From Lingula anatina (taxonomy: Eukaryota; Brachiopoda; Lingulata; Lingulida; Lingulidae): 64,000 nt of DNA. The notes beneath the pieces are model-generated. The model was given only the letters and a program-made list of their open reading frames with translations. It was not told the DNA's origin and did not search any database. Shown piece after piece: positions 1 to 12,991 of the stretch. The translations under genes were made by a program, and so were the position numbers. The stretch spans positions 1 through 64,000 of the forward strand of contig NW_019775711.1 in the NCBI RefSeq assembly GCF_001039355.2, read 5' to 3'. The first letter of the stretch is position 1; each line of letters opens with the position of its first letter.

Positions 1-320
1 TGGTATGTGTAAGTGTACTACTCAGCGTGTACTGGCATATGTAAGTGTACTACTCAGCGTGTACTGGTATATGTAAGTGTACTGCTCAGCGTGTACTGGT
101 ATATGTAAGAGCACTGCTCAGTGTGTACTGGTATATGTAATTCTGCTGCTCAGTGTGTATTGGTATATGTAAGCGTACTGCTCAGTGTGTATTGGTATAT
201 GTAAGAGCACTGCTCAGTGTGTACTGGTATATGTTAGTGTACTGCTTAGTGTTTACTGGTATATGTAAGTGTACTGCTCAGTGTGAACTGGTATATGTAA
301 GTGTACTGCTCAGTGTGCAC
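1..320. repeat. 32-bp minisatellite, about 10 copies
   Basis: About ten head-to-tail copies of a 32-bp unit fill the left edge. Each starts with TGGTATATGTAAG and ends with CAGTGTGTAC. Copies differ by a few substitutions and there are no spacers between them. The array runs off the window edge, so its full length is unknown. Confidence 0.93.
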
Positions 321-797
321 TTGTAATGAAAACGTGTTCATTTCAGCTTGACTGCACTCAGAAACATTTCAGTGAAAAGTGTTTAACTATTGCCTGACAA
401 ATTATCAGGAAAAACAGTCTTTAGGACCAAATTCCTGTACTGCAATGAATACACCATACTGTATATTGAAGTTTTCAGTCACTATATTCCTTTGCATAGA
501 GTGTAAACTTAAGATTAACACTGAGTGGTACAGTTTTGTGTAAACCCTTTCAGTTAGAAATACTGACAACCCCAAATGAATAACGTAGTTAACCGTATTC
601 ACTCAAAGCGAACGTGTAAGTTGCAGTAAAACTCCATTAGTGTAATTGCTTGTGTAAAGAGCACACATGCGGTACAAAACACCTTGCCTCGATATGAGAA
701 CCAGACAACTTTGATGTTTTAGCCTCCAAATTCTAAAAACAACAGTTAAATAAGCCTCGCATAATAACGTGTTATATCATATGTTATACATTGATTA
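321..797. other. Intergenic, no gene seen
   Basis: AT-rich sequence between the minisatellite and the candidate CARD gene. The short open frames here lack splice-site context and recognisable domains. It may contain the 3' UTR of the minus-strand gene at 798-2163, but I see no clear polyadenylation signal that settles this. Confidence 0.5.
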
Positions 798-2163
<1,366 letters not shown>

Positions 2164-2837
2164 ATTGTCTTACTGCTCTGCGACTAACGGCTCTTGAATT
2201 ATTTAACAGTTTGTAAGGCTGCTCATGGTCAGGGTGCACAATGCTTCCTTTCCTCAGTACCTGAACCTGAAATACATGATGATCCAAAAGGATAAAAGCA
2301 TACCTGTACCATAGACAGACAGGGGGTTAGAACTACCATATCTAGCAATTTCAATCTTACAAAGCTACAAGAAATAATTTAGGCTTCTAGGCTAAGAATT
2401 CATCGTTTGATTTCAACTTAGATCTCAAAAAGCAAACTTCAGAGAAACTTGAGTTGGTGGTTCCTCTTCAGGAGACTAATTAAACCACGTGGCGCGAGTA
2501 AACGGTAATTGTAAAATATCTTTGTTAAATGTAAACAGGAAAGAATCGCTTAGTGGTAACATCTTTTATATGGCTTTATATTTAATATATACTTTTTGAG
2601 ATTTGGGGTGAAAGGGTTATTTTTTGGTTTATAGATGTGCTCTGTTTAGTGTACATATGTATGTGGTCGTATCAGGGGGAAACGGCAACTTCAACTTGAG
2701 ATTTCAAGATGTCAGACTGTTATACTCAATCTTTGTAAACTCGCGCCCCTCTCAAAGCACACACATACCTTAACCTTGATAAACTCGATCATATAAATAT
2801 TTATTTTATACTTGTATATGCATAAATATCTCAATTT

Positions 2838-2853
2838 ATCATTATTATTATTC

Positions 2854-2900
<47 letters not shown>

Positions 2901-3005
2901 AACCTTGCAATCCAAAAAAAGTTTGGTAAATACACACATAGCATAGCATAGCATAGAGGCACAGTCAGATGAAATTAAGTGTGTGTCTAATAGGACCAGT
3001 CAGTT
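2838..3005. repeat. TTA-microsatellite-associated interspersed repeat, copy 2
   Basis: A TTA repeat of about 60 bp followed by the same block order as the copy at 1437-1595, including ACACAGTCAGATGAAATT-like and ATAGGACCAGTCAG blocks and a triplicated GCATA. It is diverged from copy 1 by substitutions and small indels. Confidence 0.8.
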
Positions 3006-4113
3006 AGACGTCAAATGTGTCATACTGCAAAACACATTCAGCGTGTAACATTCTGTAACTTAGGAGCTTAACGCGTTGAAAAAAAGAGACAAAACAGGCG
3101 CTTGGAAATGTGTCACCTCAATAAACGACCAAGTTTGAAGATAATCTTGAAAGTGGATTATTGGTACATGTAACACGTATAAACCATTTCTACTAGTTTC
3201 TTATACGTCTCAAATAAAATCCCATGCCATACTTTAAACTAAATTAATTACCCTATTTTTGGTTGAACGACGGTTCAAATTGGAAAGGGCAAGGACCATC
3301 CATTTACAGAGATACAACATTGGTCAAAAAGGGTGTCCCACTCCCAGTTTCATGTGCTTTTATTCACATATAATCACATCACAGGAGTTAATTGTTAAGA
3401 ATGGTGATTTACGTTCTAGAAATCATAACTAACATGATTAGTGGTACAAACTAGCGGTGAAGATATCAATATTTAATACCATTTATTTACATAACATGTA
3501 CCCCCTCAAATCCGATGTCTCACTGTACGTCATTTCCACAGAGGTAAAGAAATGCCTATTAAATTGAAAAAGGCACAAACAAATGTCACAAAATTTACAC
3601 ACACTTAGCATGAGGGTGGGCTCGTTAAACGTCACGTGTGTTATGATACTTCATGGTATATTACCACTTCATAGGATAAGAATTACTACTTCATGATAGA
3701 AGGCGACTTCATTGGTTAAAAAATAAGGACCCTTAGGAGACTTCGTAGTATATTACCACTTCATGGTACATTGTATCCAAACATGTTTCAGTTCTGGTTG
3801 GATGTGGAAATTAGGCGTAAAGGTCGATATGAAGTTTCATTCTAGACCATGATTTCCAGAGTGACGCGTGTATTTGAAATGGGGTGTGTGTGNTATGTAC
3901 GCGTATAACACCACTCTCTCTTTGAATTTTCCGTTCAACATTCTCAACATATCTAGTTGCGCATCTTCTCCACCAGGTGCATCTTTTTTCATTGATGTTT
4001 TTTCTTTTACAAGCTGAACATCTGCTTGTATGGACTTAGGTACTATAGCCAAAGGCCGACGCCATTATCTGCTTTAAGCTCTTTTAGTTCCCATGATAAG
4101 AAAAGTCGACATA
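3006..4113. other. Intergenic; holds ACTTCATGGTA-type repeats
   Basis: No gene is supported. Between about 3636 and 3780 the motif TATTACCACTTCATGG and variants recur several times. A stretch of about 45 bp there is closely matched at 28335-28380, so this is a dispersed repeat. A single unresolved base is present at 3893. Confidence 0.6.
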
Positions 4114-4282
4114 CAGGGGCGGACGGGGGCTGTCTTCTGGGTCTTCTGGATGACAGTCAGAGTCTTTCAGTTTACATTGTCCGGCATCTAATTTTTTTCT
4201 GTCGGAAGACGGTCAAATGTGGAAGATGGATCACAAAAGTTAATTTGGAAGATTGTCAGAAATATCTCTGGATCCGCCCCTG
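4114..4282. mobile_element. MITE family A, copy 1 (169 bp)
   Basis: Starts CAGGGGCGGA and ends TCCGCCCCTG, an inverted repeat. Inside are CGTCTTCTGGGTCTTC-like and CTGTCGGAAGACGGTCAAA blocks shared with copies at 37249, 43497 and 56254. The flanks are ACATA on the left and ACATG on the right, a 4-of-5 match to a 5-bp target duplication. No transposase is encoded, so it must have moved in trans. A long open frame through it is incidental. Confidence 0.88.
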
Positions 4283-4415
4283 ACATGGCCATGCAGTTTT
4301 TGGCGTCCATTATTTAAGTTAAAAAAAGGCGGGATACCATGGAATATATGCCGTTTTACATGAAGCCTTACCCCCGTTTCAAAACAAAAAATATTAGGAC
4401 AGTTCTTTGGCTAGT

Positions 4416-4540
4416 GATGTGTGCATGTTTCCATGAGAGTGTTGTAACACTGTTCCTGATAGGGTAAGATGTGTTCATGTGTCCATGAGAGTGCTATAAC
4501 ACTGTTCCTGATAGGCTAAGGTGTGTCCATATGACCATGT
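4416..4540. repeat. 52-bp tandem duplication
   Basis: A unit containing CCATGAGAGTG, TAACACTGTTCCTGATAGG and GTGT occurs twice about 52 bp apart (4431 and 4483), with a partial third start. Only a few substitutions separate the copies. Confidence 0.8.
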
Positions 4541-5410
4541 AACATTGGTAACAAATATTGTAGCCACTGAAAAGTTTTTTTAGATTTATTATTATTTTTT
4601 TTATTGTAAAACTGGGGCCAGGTATTCACGATGAAGCCCTTATTACCGTTAGGTACCTCGTTCTTATGTCCATTTCTAAATTGCCTGGGTAATTTACTGC
4701 AGGTATCACGCTACATATTCATCGGTTCCTTTTATTTACATTACTTCTTGACGTATATCTGTAGGTGTTCAGTTTAAACCAAATAGAAAGCAAATTTACT
4801 CAGCAAATAAGTGAGCGTTCGAAACCAAGGTGAAAAAATTATGCAACCAAATAAAAGCTAATAAGAAATCGTGTCTGCATATAAAACTGCATGCCCGTGT
4901 ATACTACTGCAATCTCCTTAGTTCGACCACTAAAAAGCGTCGTGCATCAAAGTGTATATAAAACTGAGGAGGGTGAACGTCCTCAGTCGTCCCAGTTTAT
5001 ATTTTACTTCTCCGCCTTGTAGACAAAGGCCAAACTGTGAGCTGGTGTTGAACACGATGGCTGGCAATCGTCATTTCTGTGTTTGGTTAACTTATTGATG
5101 CACTGGTATTCATTTTGCGGTGTATTTTTACAAGAAATTGCTCGTTTATATATTTAGGTTACTGATACATCATGTACATTAGTTCTTACAGCGGTGGTAG
5201 CTTAATCTACACGGATAAAAGAGAGACATTCCCGTGCCTTGTAGCAGACGCTGTTCTTTCTTTGAATTTTTTTCTTTATTTCATTTCTTAATTTTTTTCT
5301 TTGCATCTGGCAGACATTCACCACAGAAATATTTTAATTTATTAATATTCAATATTTTGATGTTAGATAAAAATTTAGCCGTATGGAATACACACGCACA
5401 TAGGATATAA

Positions 5411-5437
5411 GCACGTGTGCGCGCGCACGTGCGTGTG
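5411..5437. other. Alternating purine-pyrimidine palindrome with two CACGTG boxes
   Basis: A near-perfect palindrome centred on GTGCGCGCGCAC contains two CACGTG E-boxes. Alternating GC/GT tracts can adopt Z-DNA, and CACGTG is the core site for bHLH-zipper factors. No promoter is recognisable beside it, so any function is speculative. Confidence 0.45.
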
Positions 5438-7109
5438 GTATTTCTTATCATTTATTTGTGTATTGTTATTTTTCTTTCTTTCTGAGGTTGATAAAAACAT
5501 TACCTTATCATAGCATGATAATAAAGCTTCAATTTATCACAGTCAGACGTCTGTACATGTCTCCTACTTATGGCAGATTTTACCTGCAGAAAAAGATTAA
5601 GATTCCAGAGAGACACATCTGTCACATACATTATAAGTCTTTGGTATACGGACTTGATCTTCTGAACACGGAACGACGAACCAAGCCCGTTTAATTTGAA
5701 GCTATTTTGTACTCAGAACACTATTATCCTAATATACCACTCAATTGACTGGTGCAAATTGCCTGATTCATATATTTAAGACTTAGTTTACGACCTTTGT
5801 CTGCGTATTACCGTAAAGGACGTTGGCATCATAATGCAATAAACACGGGGTCAATATTTCAGTTGATAGACACAATAAGGAATGCTAAGAGTACAAATTG
5901 CTGCGTTTCAGAGACGGGACTGCCCTTCCAGCGAATAAACCTGCTTGTGCAGCTAGAAATTACCTAACTCTAAAGGGAAATCAAAATGTTGTTTTAATTT
6001 TGTTTGGTGACGGCTTGCAATAACAGAGAAAAACAATCTAATTGCACTTGTAGCTCATCGGTCTAGGTAAGGTCCCACAATGAGGTAACTTCAAATAAGG
6101 ACGTTAACCCACCGTATCATTTTAAACCATGTAGTAAAAGCAGGTGGTGATATATATATGTCGGTAAAACCTTGCCAAAATGTTATTTGTTATTTTCATG
6201 GATTCAAATCATGCTGAAGTTCTCTAATGAGGCATATGGATGAAACGTCAACGAGTGTTTTTTTTTTTTTTTTAATTATCAGATCGAGTGTTTTTCTCTG
6301 CTTCCTTTTCCTTTTTTTTTTCAATTTAATGAAAATCGCAGTTTTAAGGAAAGGAAACAGACACTTTCCTCGGAGTTGGAAAAAAACACGTGAATCGTAC
6401 CTGCTGATGACTCATAAAACTTGTTTTGTTAGCAGGATTAATCTACTCCCGATTTGTTTATCTAAATTTCATGGAAGTCCTAAATATTAGGTTATTGGCA
6501 TCAAGAAGTCACGAGATGCAATATTATACGTATGCATTGAGCCAATTTTCACCACGTAAATAGTTTTGAAAAGAATTTTTTCTAAGGGATTGGCCGTGGA
6601 TTTAAGTAACGGGGGTGGGGGGGGGCGTAGCTTTTGGCTGAAAGAATTCTCAATTCCGGTAGAAAGGATTGAGCAAAAGGTCACCGGAATATCATATAGA
6701 TGCAAATATTTGCCCTTTTCATAAGCTGGCATTTTAAATTCAAGAAATTGATATATCCTGCGTGTTGCATGCGTTCTATTTATAGACGTGTCACCTCTGT
6801 CATTCAAAAATGCCAGTAAAGTTTATATGCGTTTATCGTGGATTTCTATCTGTGTTATTTATTCTAACTCGCTGTCATAACCAACCTTATTGGTCGACCA
6901 CTGCTATTGCAATTACTTTCACTAAACAATAGCTTAACTTTGATTATCCTACCTTCCGTCTAAAGTGATCGCAGGTGAGGTATGCCTTCAAAAGTGGAGC
7001 ATCACGGAAAAAGGTCTTAATAGTAAGCCCTGTTCCCAAAGGTTTTAACTTACACGCGTACAGTTTAATTTTGGGTCGCAGAGGCTTGATGGCAACTCCC
7101 TACACGTAT

Positions 7110-7460
7110 ATGCTTTGAACAGAAACATAAGGACAGGGAATATAAGGATAAGGGATAACAGAGGGGATAGTACGTGATGGATAAGGGATAACAGAGAGGG
7201 AGGGGGATGGATAAGGGATAATCTGTAATGGATAGGGGATAAAAGAAGCGACATATGATAGATAAGGAATAACAGAGGGATAGGTGATTGAATAGTTGTA
7301 ACAAAGACGTTGGATAAGAGGTTCATAACTGGTTAATAAGGGATAGCAGATGAGTGGATAAGGGATGCCAGAGGGGATGGATAAGAGAGAACAAAAGGGA
7401 TGGATAACGGATAACAGGGGAGGAATGGATAACGGATAACGTAAGGGATAACAGAGAGGA
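7110..7460. repeat. Degenerate GGATAAGGGATAACAGAG minisatellite
   Basis: Some 350 bp made of irregular repeats of GGATAA, GGGATAACAGAG and GGATGGATAAGGG. The unit length varies from about 12 to 35 bp. It contains many WGATAA-like GATA sites, but these come with the repeat. The minus-strand open frames across it are repeat translations. Confidence 0.88.
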
Positions 7461-9086
7461 AGATCATTATCAATTCACCTTCTTCCTGAACTTCAACTTA
7501 GGACATTTAAGTCATAATCGATGTGAACAGAACTTCACTTGCTTACACAACATACATAGATATACGTGTCTTTTAAAGAAGAATATAACCAAATAATAGG
7601 AACCTATTTGCGACTAGGACTTCATTTGATTACACAACACAATGATATATATATAGGCCTATATGAGTCTTAAAGAAGAATATGATTTGTAGCGATGGTT
7701 CGATCGACACTTCAGTGCCATTGTTGAGCGCCTCTCGTGCGCGCTTGAATGACAAATCCCCTTCGACTCATAAACCTCAGAAATCTTAGTAATTACTATA
7801 GAGTTCAAAGAAAAACCTACGGACCATTAGAAAATCGATCAGTAGAACACGAGGATCAAGTAATGGTCAATATCTGCATTACTTGGCGGTAGGGAAGTGT
7901 TTGGCTAGTTTCACAGATGTGGCGGATCGTAGGGGAAAACTCGCAAGGGGGACATATAGGGAGAAAAATCGGAAGAAACATACCCCAACGTTGAGTTCTA
8001 ACTTAAGTGAAGATTATCAGTTAAACAAAAAGGGAATCTGTTTCAACCTTCCTGTTGACGCAAACGGAGAAAACGATGTAAGTGCTTTTTATCCTTAACA
8101 ACATAACTCAGTTATTGTACGAGGTGAATTGTGGGGAAAATACTGTGCTATTTGTTATGTCAAAACGTTTTTAAAAACATTTAACATTTCTCGAGATTAC
8201 GCTAATTAGTAGAAACGCCGCCGCAGTGTTTATTTTTTTTTTCACCGTGCAAAAAAGAAGCTCGGTCTACCCTCGTAGATGGATTGTGGTTCCGATAGAT
8301 TTCTACCTGTGGAGAACCAGTAAACAGCTAGAAATTGGAAGTAATTTATCTTGAAAGGCACTGATGTTGACTAGGTAAGGGAACGGCGGGTTATTTTACT
8401 GTCTTTTTTGTAGGTGAGACGTAACGCGCAGAAAAAGGATGAATGACTAAGATGAAAGGAAACCTTATATGTTGTTTCATGATTTGGCAAGGCTTTCTTT
8501 TCAAATCAGGTTTCTGTCCGTTGACGCGTGAATATTTGAAATACTGGTATCAGCGTGACGTGGCCAAATATATTAGTTACTTCGTTGTCCTGAACAGAGA
8601 GCGTAGGAAAGTTTATCCATTTATTTATGAAAAGTATACAGTATATACGTGGATTACTGGTGTAATATGTCATGATGGAAAACATGTTGTGAGGGTTTTC
8701 TTGCCGCAACTTTGTTTTTTTTTATCCTTGAAAATTGCCTGCCCAATGTTTTTATGCCGCTGTTGCTAAATAAATATGGGGTGATCAGGCTTTCCATTGC
8801 CGTCTGTATGACAATAGCGAACAAGTAAATCGTTTCTACAGCTACTCAACGTGCAGTTTTACTCATAAGGCTTGACACGGTAGCTCTTCATTAACGTCAT
8901 GCTTCATAGGTTTAAAAAGCAAAGAAAACAGGCTTAGCTTCTTAAAAACGATTTACTTTTCCACTACGTAAATATCGATTTTTACGAACCGTTAACAATA
9001 ATCGTAGATTTTCAAAGGAGGTAGTTCGACAAAGATGTACTGTTAATGGGCCTAGTACGGTAGTTTTATGTCTCGCGTGTGCTGAT

Positions 9087-9114
9087 AGCCTACGTAGGCT
9101 TTTTAGTACTAAAA
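9087..9114. other. Two abutting 14-bp perfect palindromes
   Basis: AGCCTACGTAGGCT (9087-9100) is directly followed by TTTTAGTACTAAAA (9101-9114). Both are perfect palindromes. They lie about 320 bp upstream of the CRE cluster and could be transcription-factor sites, a transposon remnant or chance. Confidence 0.5.
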
Positions 9115-9436
9115 ATGGCTATAAAAACTATGCTGACAAGCAATTTGTGCCTCTCTGATAGAATAATTTCACGTAGGCCTACTTCCACATACTTGTGTCA
9201 ATGATTTATAAATGACAGTTTTTTTTTTTGTTATATCGTCTTCTTTCTTTTGTGGTCTTTCTTTCTATCTGTATATCATAACTGCAATAGAAAAAATAAT
9301 TTAATTATTAATTTTGATATTAATTAAAATTAAAATATTAATTTAGCTAAATGTTGTTGTCTCTGTTTAAATGCCAATTTTTGCAAGATGTATTTAATGC
9401 TAAATTTTGTTTTGTTCTGGTAACAGTGCTGTTTTA

Positions 9437-9535
9437 TGACGTCACTAATGACCTTATTGTCATTGTTGACGTCACCAAGACGTTAAAACGTCACTGACGT
9501 TGCGCAATAACGCGGCGATGTGCGCTAACCGTCAC
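9437..9535 (+). promoter_or_regulatory. CRE cluster, likely promoter of the exchanger gene
   Basis: Two full palindromic cAMP-response elements, TGACGTCA, lie at 9437-9444 and 9467-9474. Further CGTCA or TGACG half-sites follow near 9488-9535. This GC- and CpG-richer island sits about 300-400 bp upstream of the exchanger start codon, just before the probable 5' UTR intron that ends at 9835. CREB/ATF family proteins bind such sites. The promoter role is inferred from position and motif density. Confidence 0.5.
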
Positions 9536-9836
9536 GACGTGGTTACCACTTTCTAACTAACGCTTGAGCCTCTCGCAAACAGACACACGAGGGATATTAA
9601 GCGCCTACGTGTTTAATATGACCCTCATCGACAGGAAAATTTTAAAAGGTAGATGATATTTCGTTTCCAGCCCGTAGAAATCAGCTGCCTCTAATGCGGC
9701 GAGCATCTGCTGAAGGTTACGCAGACCAGTGAAACGGAATGGACAGTGAAACGGAATGGAAGGTTGAAATTGTAAATATCGCTTCTTGGTAGGTGTCGTA
9801 AACTTTAAGAAATCGGATTTTGTTTATTTTTTCAGC

Positions 9837-10545
9837 ATGAGTATGCACAAATGGAAAACACGGTGGCACACGATGCTAGGACATAGGAAAGAGATGATCT
9901 CTAGGCATAGAAGTATAGGAAGGATATGCAGTTTTATCCTTATCTTAGCAGTCATTGGAACATTTTCTTTTCCTCTCAAGAGTCACGCTAGTCCTAGCTT
10001 AGATACAGGTAAGTGTTTGCGTTGAAATGCGTTTCTGTGAATATGGGCGCGTTATCTGTAACTTCACTTCGCTCAGGCAACCCGGTCCTGCTGAACAGAA
10101 TGTAATCATTTGTTTCCATTAAAGTCATTTTATACGTCTTAACTAGAACTGATACTGTGAGAAATCCAACAGCGTGCGCACGAGTCTAAATATATGTGTA
10201 CCGGGCGTTGATCCAATCTTCAAGACAAATAAGTCTGATATAGGGTACGTTGTCTTAATCATTTAGGGAGTTAATAAGGGAGCTTCCCATCAACGAGAAA
10301 TTTGGTTCATTTATTTTTATCACGAACGGTTAATTTGTTTTCCAGGAAGCCAGTGGAAATCTAGGCATTTATTATCAGTGTCATCCGATAATTCGTCGGC
10401 CAACAGCACGTTCAAGGAGCATGTAAGGCATTGTGAATTGGAACTACAAGGCCTTCCAGGACTATGGGTAGCATTCTACTTCTTTCTTATCATTGTGTCA
10501 TTCACAGGTGAGATATACAAGAAAATAGGCCTATATATTTGTCTT

Positions 10546-10580
<35 letters not shown>

Positions 10581-12945
10581 AAAGGCCAAACGCCTTGAGT
10601 ATAGCTTGTATAAATTAAGTAACACTCTGTTACCAAACATGTACTTTTGAAAGACATCTAAAACCAAAGAAATCCACGAATAATAAGATATCCACGATAA
10701 AGCCTATCTCACGCAAACTACTGTCTAGAAAACGCCGACATTTGAACGAGTTGCGAACACGACTTTTAACTGGAGAAAACATTCCGTTATAGTACACTCT
10801 TTCTCTAGAACAGAATGTCAGACACCTAAGATATCCAGGCACTTCACTTCGCCACCTGGGAGTATTAAGAATCACAGTTAAGCGATCGGCGTTGCTTCGG
10901 ATTACGGATTGGAGAAGTCTGTAGCCTCCAGGGCTGTTGAGATGTGCCGAGATTTGTAACCCTTCGCATATCAGATCAGATAGAGCAGGTTGTCGAACGA
11001 GAGAATTGCAAATGAGGACATCTTAGCATTAATCTTACCAACCTGAAACATGTTCCCATTGTCATACATTTATTTGTTAATCTGGTTATTATATATTCGT
11101 TATGTTTTTTTTTTATTATATCCATTTATTTATTTATTCGCTTTACTTTCATTAATTCGTGGTGTTAGGCTGCTTATGCGATCACCTCCAAATTGATTTG
11201 AATGGTGTTTCAGATGCAGCCATGTTTTGATAACTTTGTTAATCGGAAGGTTAATTTAAACCTAAATGTGATTCATACTGTGGCATGGACCTACCAATTG
11301 GAAAGATGACAAACGCCACATTAATGGGAACGAACCAACGGTTTTTCAGGGCGCTCCTGAAAACTCTGACCTTTAAATATGACCGGAGTCTCCCATGATT
11401 GCGATCAAAGTTCTAAAATTAGACTATCACGGCAACCGAGCGCTATCGATTATATTTTAGAATATAATTAATTTGAATTTAGACAAATGGGAGATCCCTA
11501 AGGGCAAAACAATACAGGGACTTGATTATAAAGCCTGATTTTGAGAGGCTTTTAATTCTATAGACTTTTATGTGAAAAATATCGTATTGGACTCTGGTTG
11601 CATTGATGCTGCATTACCATGTGCAAATTTCCTTGCTGTTCAAACCCCTTTTGGGATTTAAACGGACTTCATCAACTGTCATGTTATGGATTTTCATTCG
11701 TAAATCCAAGACAACGGCATGTCCATCGCGCTTTTTTTGTTGTGTGTCAATTTTCAAAGTATTTTCCCCGCTTGGTGTGTTAAATGAGCAGAGCTAAAAT
11801 TAGTTTATCTTAATTGCTTATCCGAAAATTTGTCCGGAAGTGGAAATACTTCGTGGAAGAGTAAAAACACACCTTAGGAAAACATCCACTTTTCTGTATA
11901 ACGTGGCAAATAATACTGGCATCTGTTAGTCTCAAAGTAAGGTAGGGCAGTAAGTCATTGGGCAAATGATGAATATTATTCATATCGTGAATAATTAGGA
12001 CAGTACAAATCAGTTCGACCTATATTGAAGATTTAGAGCAAATGACGTTAATTAAGAACAATACTCTAACCAGCTGCACATGACGTTGTTGAGCAGATAC
12101 TCTGTGTGTAGATAAATCAATGAAGATAAATTGAAATAATGTAGAAAATTCCACGATTGTAATGACGATATTAACCATGGTACCTTTATGCCTTAGCATG
12201 TGTATACTAACATGCGACTTTTGATGCACAAGACATTTTATAACATGTGCTCCTTTATTTCTGTTTTCATTACAATCAGCAGTATGCGCGTTGCCTTAAA
12301 GGTGCGTTGGAACGTCTTAAAAACAGAACGTGCTAATTTGTCTAGTTGCCATTTTTATCAGAGACAGAAAGCTAAGCATTTTAACAGGACGACGATCTGG
12401 ATAACATGGTGATTTTGGCTATTCATCAAAATTTGTTTCTCTTGGCATTGATAACATCACTGCCAATGGCCAGTAGGGAAAATATAATATACTCTTGGGC
12501 TAATTTGAGAGACGAGATGATTTTTAACGAATGGAAAGCAATCGGCAGTAGCCACAGGGCGGTTTTGATTTTACACGAATGCAATTGACTCACAGTTGAG
12601 ATAATATCGAAAGACTGATGGCATCTGAAATCTCTCCCTCTCATTATTTTGTCTCGTTGGCCATGCCATTAAAATGCTTCCTTCATTCTTACCCTGTCAC
12701 TAAGTCATTAAAACCCCCCTTTACACTGGACGGCGTCCTTTCTGGGTCCATGAAATCGGCATCGCTGTGGTCGTAGAAAGGCGGCACAAGTTTCGCTTTG
12801 GTTGCAGAATGAATGCTCAATGATCGGCCAGTTGTCGGCACGTAATATTATTATTTTTAACTCTTAAAGCGGGGTCGCACTACGGAACGCAGAAAGGACG
12901 TCGTCCAGTGTAAAGGGGGCTTAAGCCACTCCCTCTTTCTCTTTA

Positions 12946-12991
<46 letters not shown>

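Larger units (their letters stand above)
4283..9436. other. Long intergenic stretch without a supported gene
   Basis: I find no exon set with recognisable protein similarity. Open frames at 5458-5694, 6227-6490, 7883-8098 and 8443-8769 on the plus strand look accidental in composition; the one at 7883-8098 ends near a GAT|GTAAGT donor-like site but matches no family I know. The stretch includes a two-copy 52-bp tandem duplication near 4430-4540, a GC-alternating palindrome at 5411-5437, a GGATAA-rich minisatellite at 7110-7460 and adjacent palindromes at 9087-9114. It probably contains distal regulatory DNA of the exchanger gene downstream, but nothing proves this. Confidence 0.5.

Noticed and set aside
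1-320. Regular 32-bp repeats as a possible CRISPR array
   Set aside because: The copies are contiguous with no unique spacers and the surroundings are eukaryotic; it is a minisatellite.
2712-2954. Second polyasparagine reading frame
   Set aside because: Same cause: the TTA tract of the dispersed repeat copy 2.
4026-4283. Plus-strand frame of 85 codons
   Set aside because: It runs through MITE family A copy 1 and has no homology.
7045-7326. Minus-strand hydrophobic repeat proteins
   Set aside because: They are translations of the GGATAA minisatellite in two frames.
7883-8769. Two plus-strand frames (7883-8098 and 8443-8769) as exons upstream of the exchanger
   Set aside because: No recognisable domain, no phase-consistent splice chain to the exchanger ATG, and atypical composition.
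10630-10875. Minus-strand frame in exchanger intron 2
   Set aside because: Lies within an intron on the other strand, with no similarity or splice partners.
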